Assembly: GCA_032207245.1 (NCBI GenBank)
Contig: CM063500.1
Coordinates: 37,843,487 to 37,907,486 of the forward strand
Length of the DNA: 64,000 bases
Source: Pardosa pseudoannulata
Taxonomy: Eukaryota; Arthropoda; Arachnida; Araneae; Lycosidae
Reading direction: 5' to 3'
Position 1 is the first letter of the stretch, and every line of letters begins with the position of its first letter. The position numbers were made by a program, and so were the translations under genes. The notes beneath the pieces were generated by a model. That model ran no database searches, had not been told where the DNA came from, and saw nothing but the letters and a program-made list of their open reading frames with translations. This document shows, in pieces, positions 62,770 through 64,000 of the stretch.

Positions 62770-63770
62770 TTTATATGAGTCTTATAAACGAACAAACTTC
62801 TTAATTTTCAAAGGTATATAGCTTAAACACTAGATATTTGTTAGTTCGGGAAATAGATTCCTAAACTTTTATGAAAAGAATTTATCGTGAATACCGGTGA
62901 TAAAATTTTCATTGCAACAAAAAATAATCGAAGATTAAATTTAAAATTATCACATATGTACCTAATTTATTATTTAAGCCAAATATAAAAGGTTTGGATT
63001 GGTTTGGAGTGCTACGGTCTACTTTTTGCAACACGAGAGCTAATGAGACCGGGACCTACTGCTTAAAGCCGATTCCGAACGGCTACGAACACCCATGCTT
63101 TAGTGGGATTCGAACCCACGAACTCCGGTACCGAAGGCCAGCACCCTAACCAATCGGCCATCGTTCGGCGTCAAATATAAAAGAAAATTATTTACGTCAT
63201 ATCTAAGTTCAGTCATGAAACGTATGAAAATAATGCAGAGGATATTTAAATAATTGAAAATAAGAAATGATTAAATGAGATAGTTAAGGAAATAATGTTA
63301 GAAATAAATGTTATTTTTACTTATATTTTATGTAATGAATTCATAAGTTTAATCGTCTGCTCTTAACCGGGGAAAATAGTGCTTGAAATAAACGTTCAAA
63401 AAGGGGGAAGGGATTGATTTCGAATGTTTTAAAGACGACAGTATTTTTTACTGAGATATGAAGGAATTCGTAATTTCCAAGAATTCTAAAGTACCCTACG
63501 AGGTCAATAGAAAAAGGATTTGTCTTTTGTGTTTCGGCTGTCTAAAATTTAGCGAATCGATTGCAAACCGTGTGGCTAGGTATATTTACAGAAATTTATT
63601 TTAGAATTGGATAGATAGTTTAGGAGAAGATAAACTTTACTCGCTTTGAATTTTGCTAACCCTAACTCATCAAGAATCCAGTATGGATGCCTCTATCCAT
63701 TTCAGGTCCAATCGCTTCATAAATTCGAGGACAGACGGACAGATAACTTAGACTATTATTATATAAGGGA
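62770..63770 (-). mobile_element. Inverted, rearranged relative of the Helitron-like element
   Basis: On the minus strand it begins at 63770 with TCCCTTATATAATAATAGTC, then AAGTTATCTGTCCG, matching the start at 12208. It contains one copy of the ~325-bp unit instead of an array (TTTTATCACCGGTATTAATA-like at 62890-62910, TTAGGTACATATG-like at 62955). It ends with GAAAATTAAGAAGTTTG as at 16060. A segment equivalent to 16105-16480 lies here near the TC end (63470-63600), so the order differs. A SINE interrupts the repeat unit at 62992. Confidence 0.75.
62992..63171 (-). mobile_element. tRNA-derived SINE, family 1, copy 2, with perfect target duplication
   Basis: On the minus strand the head carries an A-box (TGGCCGATTGGTTAGGG, 63144-63160) and a B-box (GGTTCGAATCC, 63106-63116). 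A tail with GGAATCGGCTTTAAGCAG follows. A perfect 12-bp target duplication CAAATATAAAAG flanks it at 62980-62991 and 63172-63183, inside a unit of the Helitron-like relative. Anticodon-loop bases (CTTCGGT) hint at a tRNA-Arg origin, but the stem is imperfect. It is not a functional tRNA gene. Confidence 0.88.
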
Positions 63771-64000
63771 TTAGTTTTTTTATACTTATTTTTAATTTTG
63801 TACTTATTTTTACTGTATATAAAGTTTTATAAATTTAAGATAACTTTCATAAACACATTCTAGCATCAATTTTCTTTTGTTTCAAATGTTGGTGGAAATT
63901 ATATTAAAAAGAGATAAAAGTATAAGATTACATGTAATGATGAAATTGATAAAAAAGAAAACTGGTGTAATTTTAATCGCCAAACAGTTCTTGAAAAACA
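63771..64000. other. AT-rich flank at the window edge
   Basis: Sequence beyond the TC terminus. Nothing recognised. Confidence 0.5.

Noticed and set aside
63095..63171. A functional tRNA gene on the minus strand
   Set aside because: It is the head of a SINE with 12-bp target duplications and a non-tRNA tail, and the anticodon stem is imperfect.

Overview
This window looks like AT-rich, gene-poor heterochromatin from an animal genome, most likely an arthropod. An arachnid is possible, but nothing here proves it. The evidence is pol III-derived SINEs, mariner, piggyBac-type and Tigger relics, Helitron-like termini and long (TA)n runs. There are no operons, no ribosome binding sites and no recognisable host exon. 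I find no intact protein-coding host gene. Every open reading frame of 60-110 codons is a by-product of repeats or a transposase relic.

Layout. 1-1068: three ~355-bp tandem repeats. 1069-2015: unassigned sequence, a GC-rich inverted-repeat element and a dispersed repeat ('E'). 2600-6560: ~600-bp dimeric tandem array. 6990-8690: ~500-bp tandem repeats containing a conserved short hydrophobic reading frame. 8800-9680: Tigger/pogo-like relic. 9745-10275: two E copies head to head. 10276-18645: 2.5 copies of a ~1.4-kb tandem unit (segments C and D). A 4.3-kb Helitron-like element carrying its own ~325-bp array is inserted in it, and a TTAA-flanked piggyBac-type element sits in another D segment. 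18650-25100: four diverged ~1.2-kb tandem units hosting a small solo LTR, a deleted mariner and a second TTAA element. 25620-29970: a SINE relic, ~217-bp repeats, a Tc1/mariner-superfamily element, a solo LTR and ~168-bp repeats.

29970-59929 is one large satellite. Its core (35027-57600) is 12 copies of a 1.88-kb higher-order repeat made of two diverged monomers, A (~980 bp) and B (~900 bp). Diverged edge monomers flank it. A SINE-mariner composite sits at the right boundary (59930-60679), and a truncated copy sits inside the array (34464-35026). 60680-64000: two ~527-bp repeats and an inverted, rearranged relative of the Helitron-like element that contains a SINE with perfect 12-bp target duplications.

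The main theme is that tandem arrays host transposons. Neighbouring array copies therefore preserve the empty sites, which fixes the target duplications of several insertions directly from the sequence. The satellite also shows mixed B-monomer subtypes, conversion-like tracts and a hairpin that takes two alternative forms.
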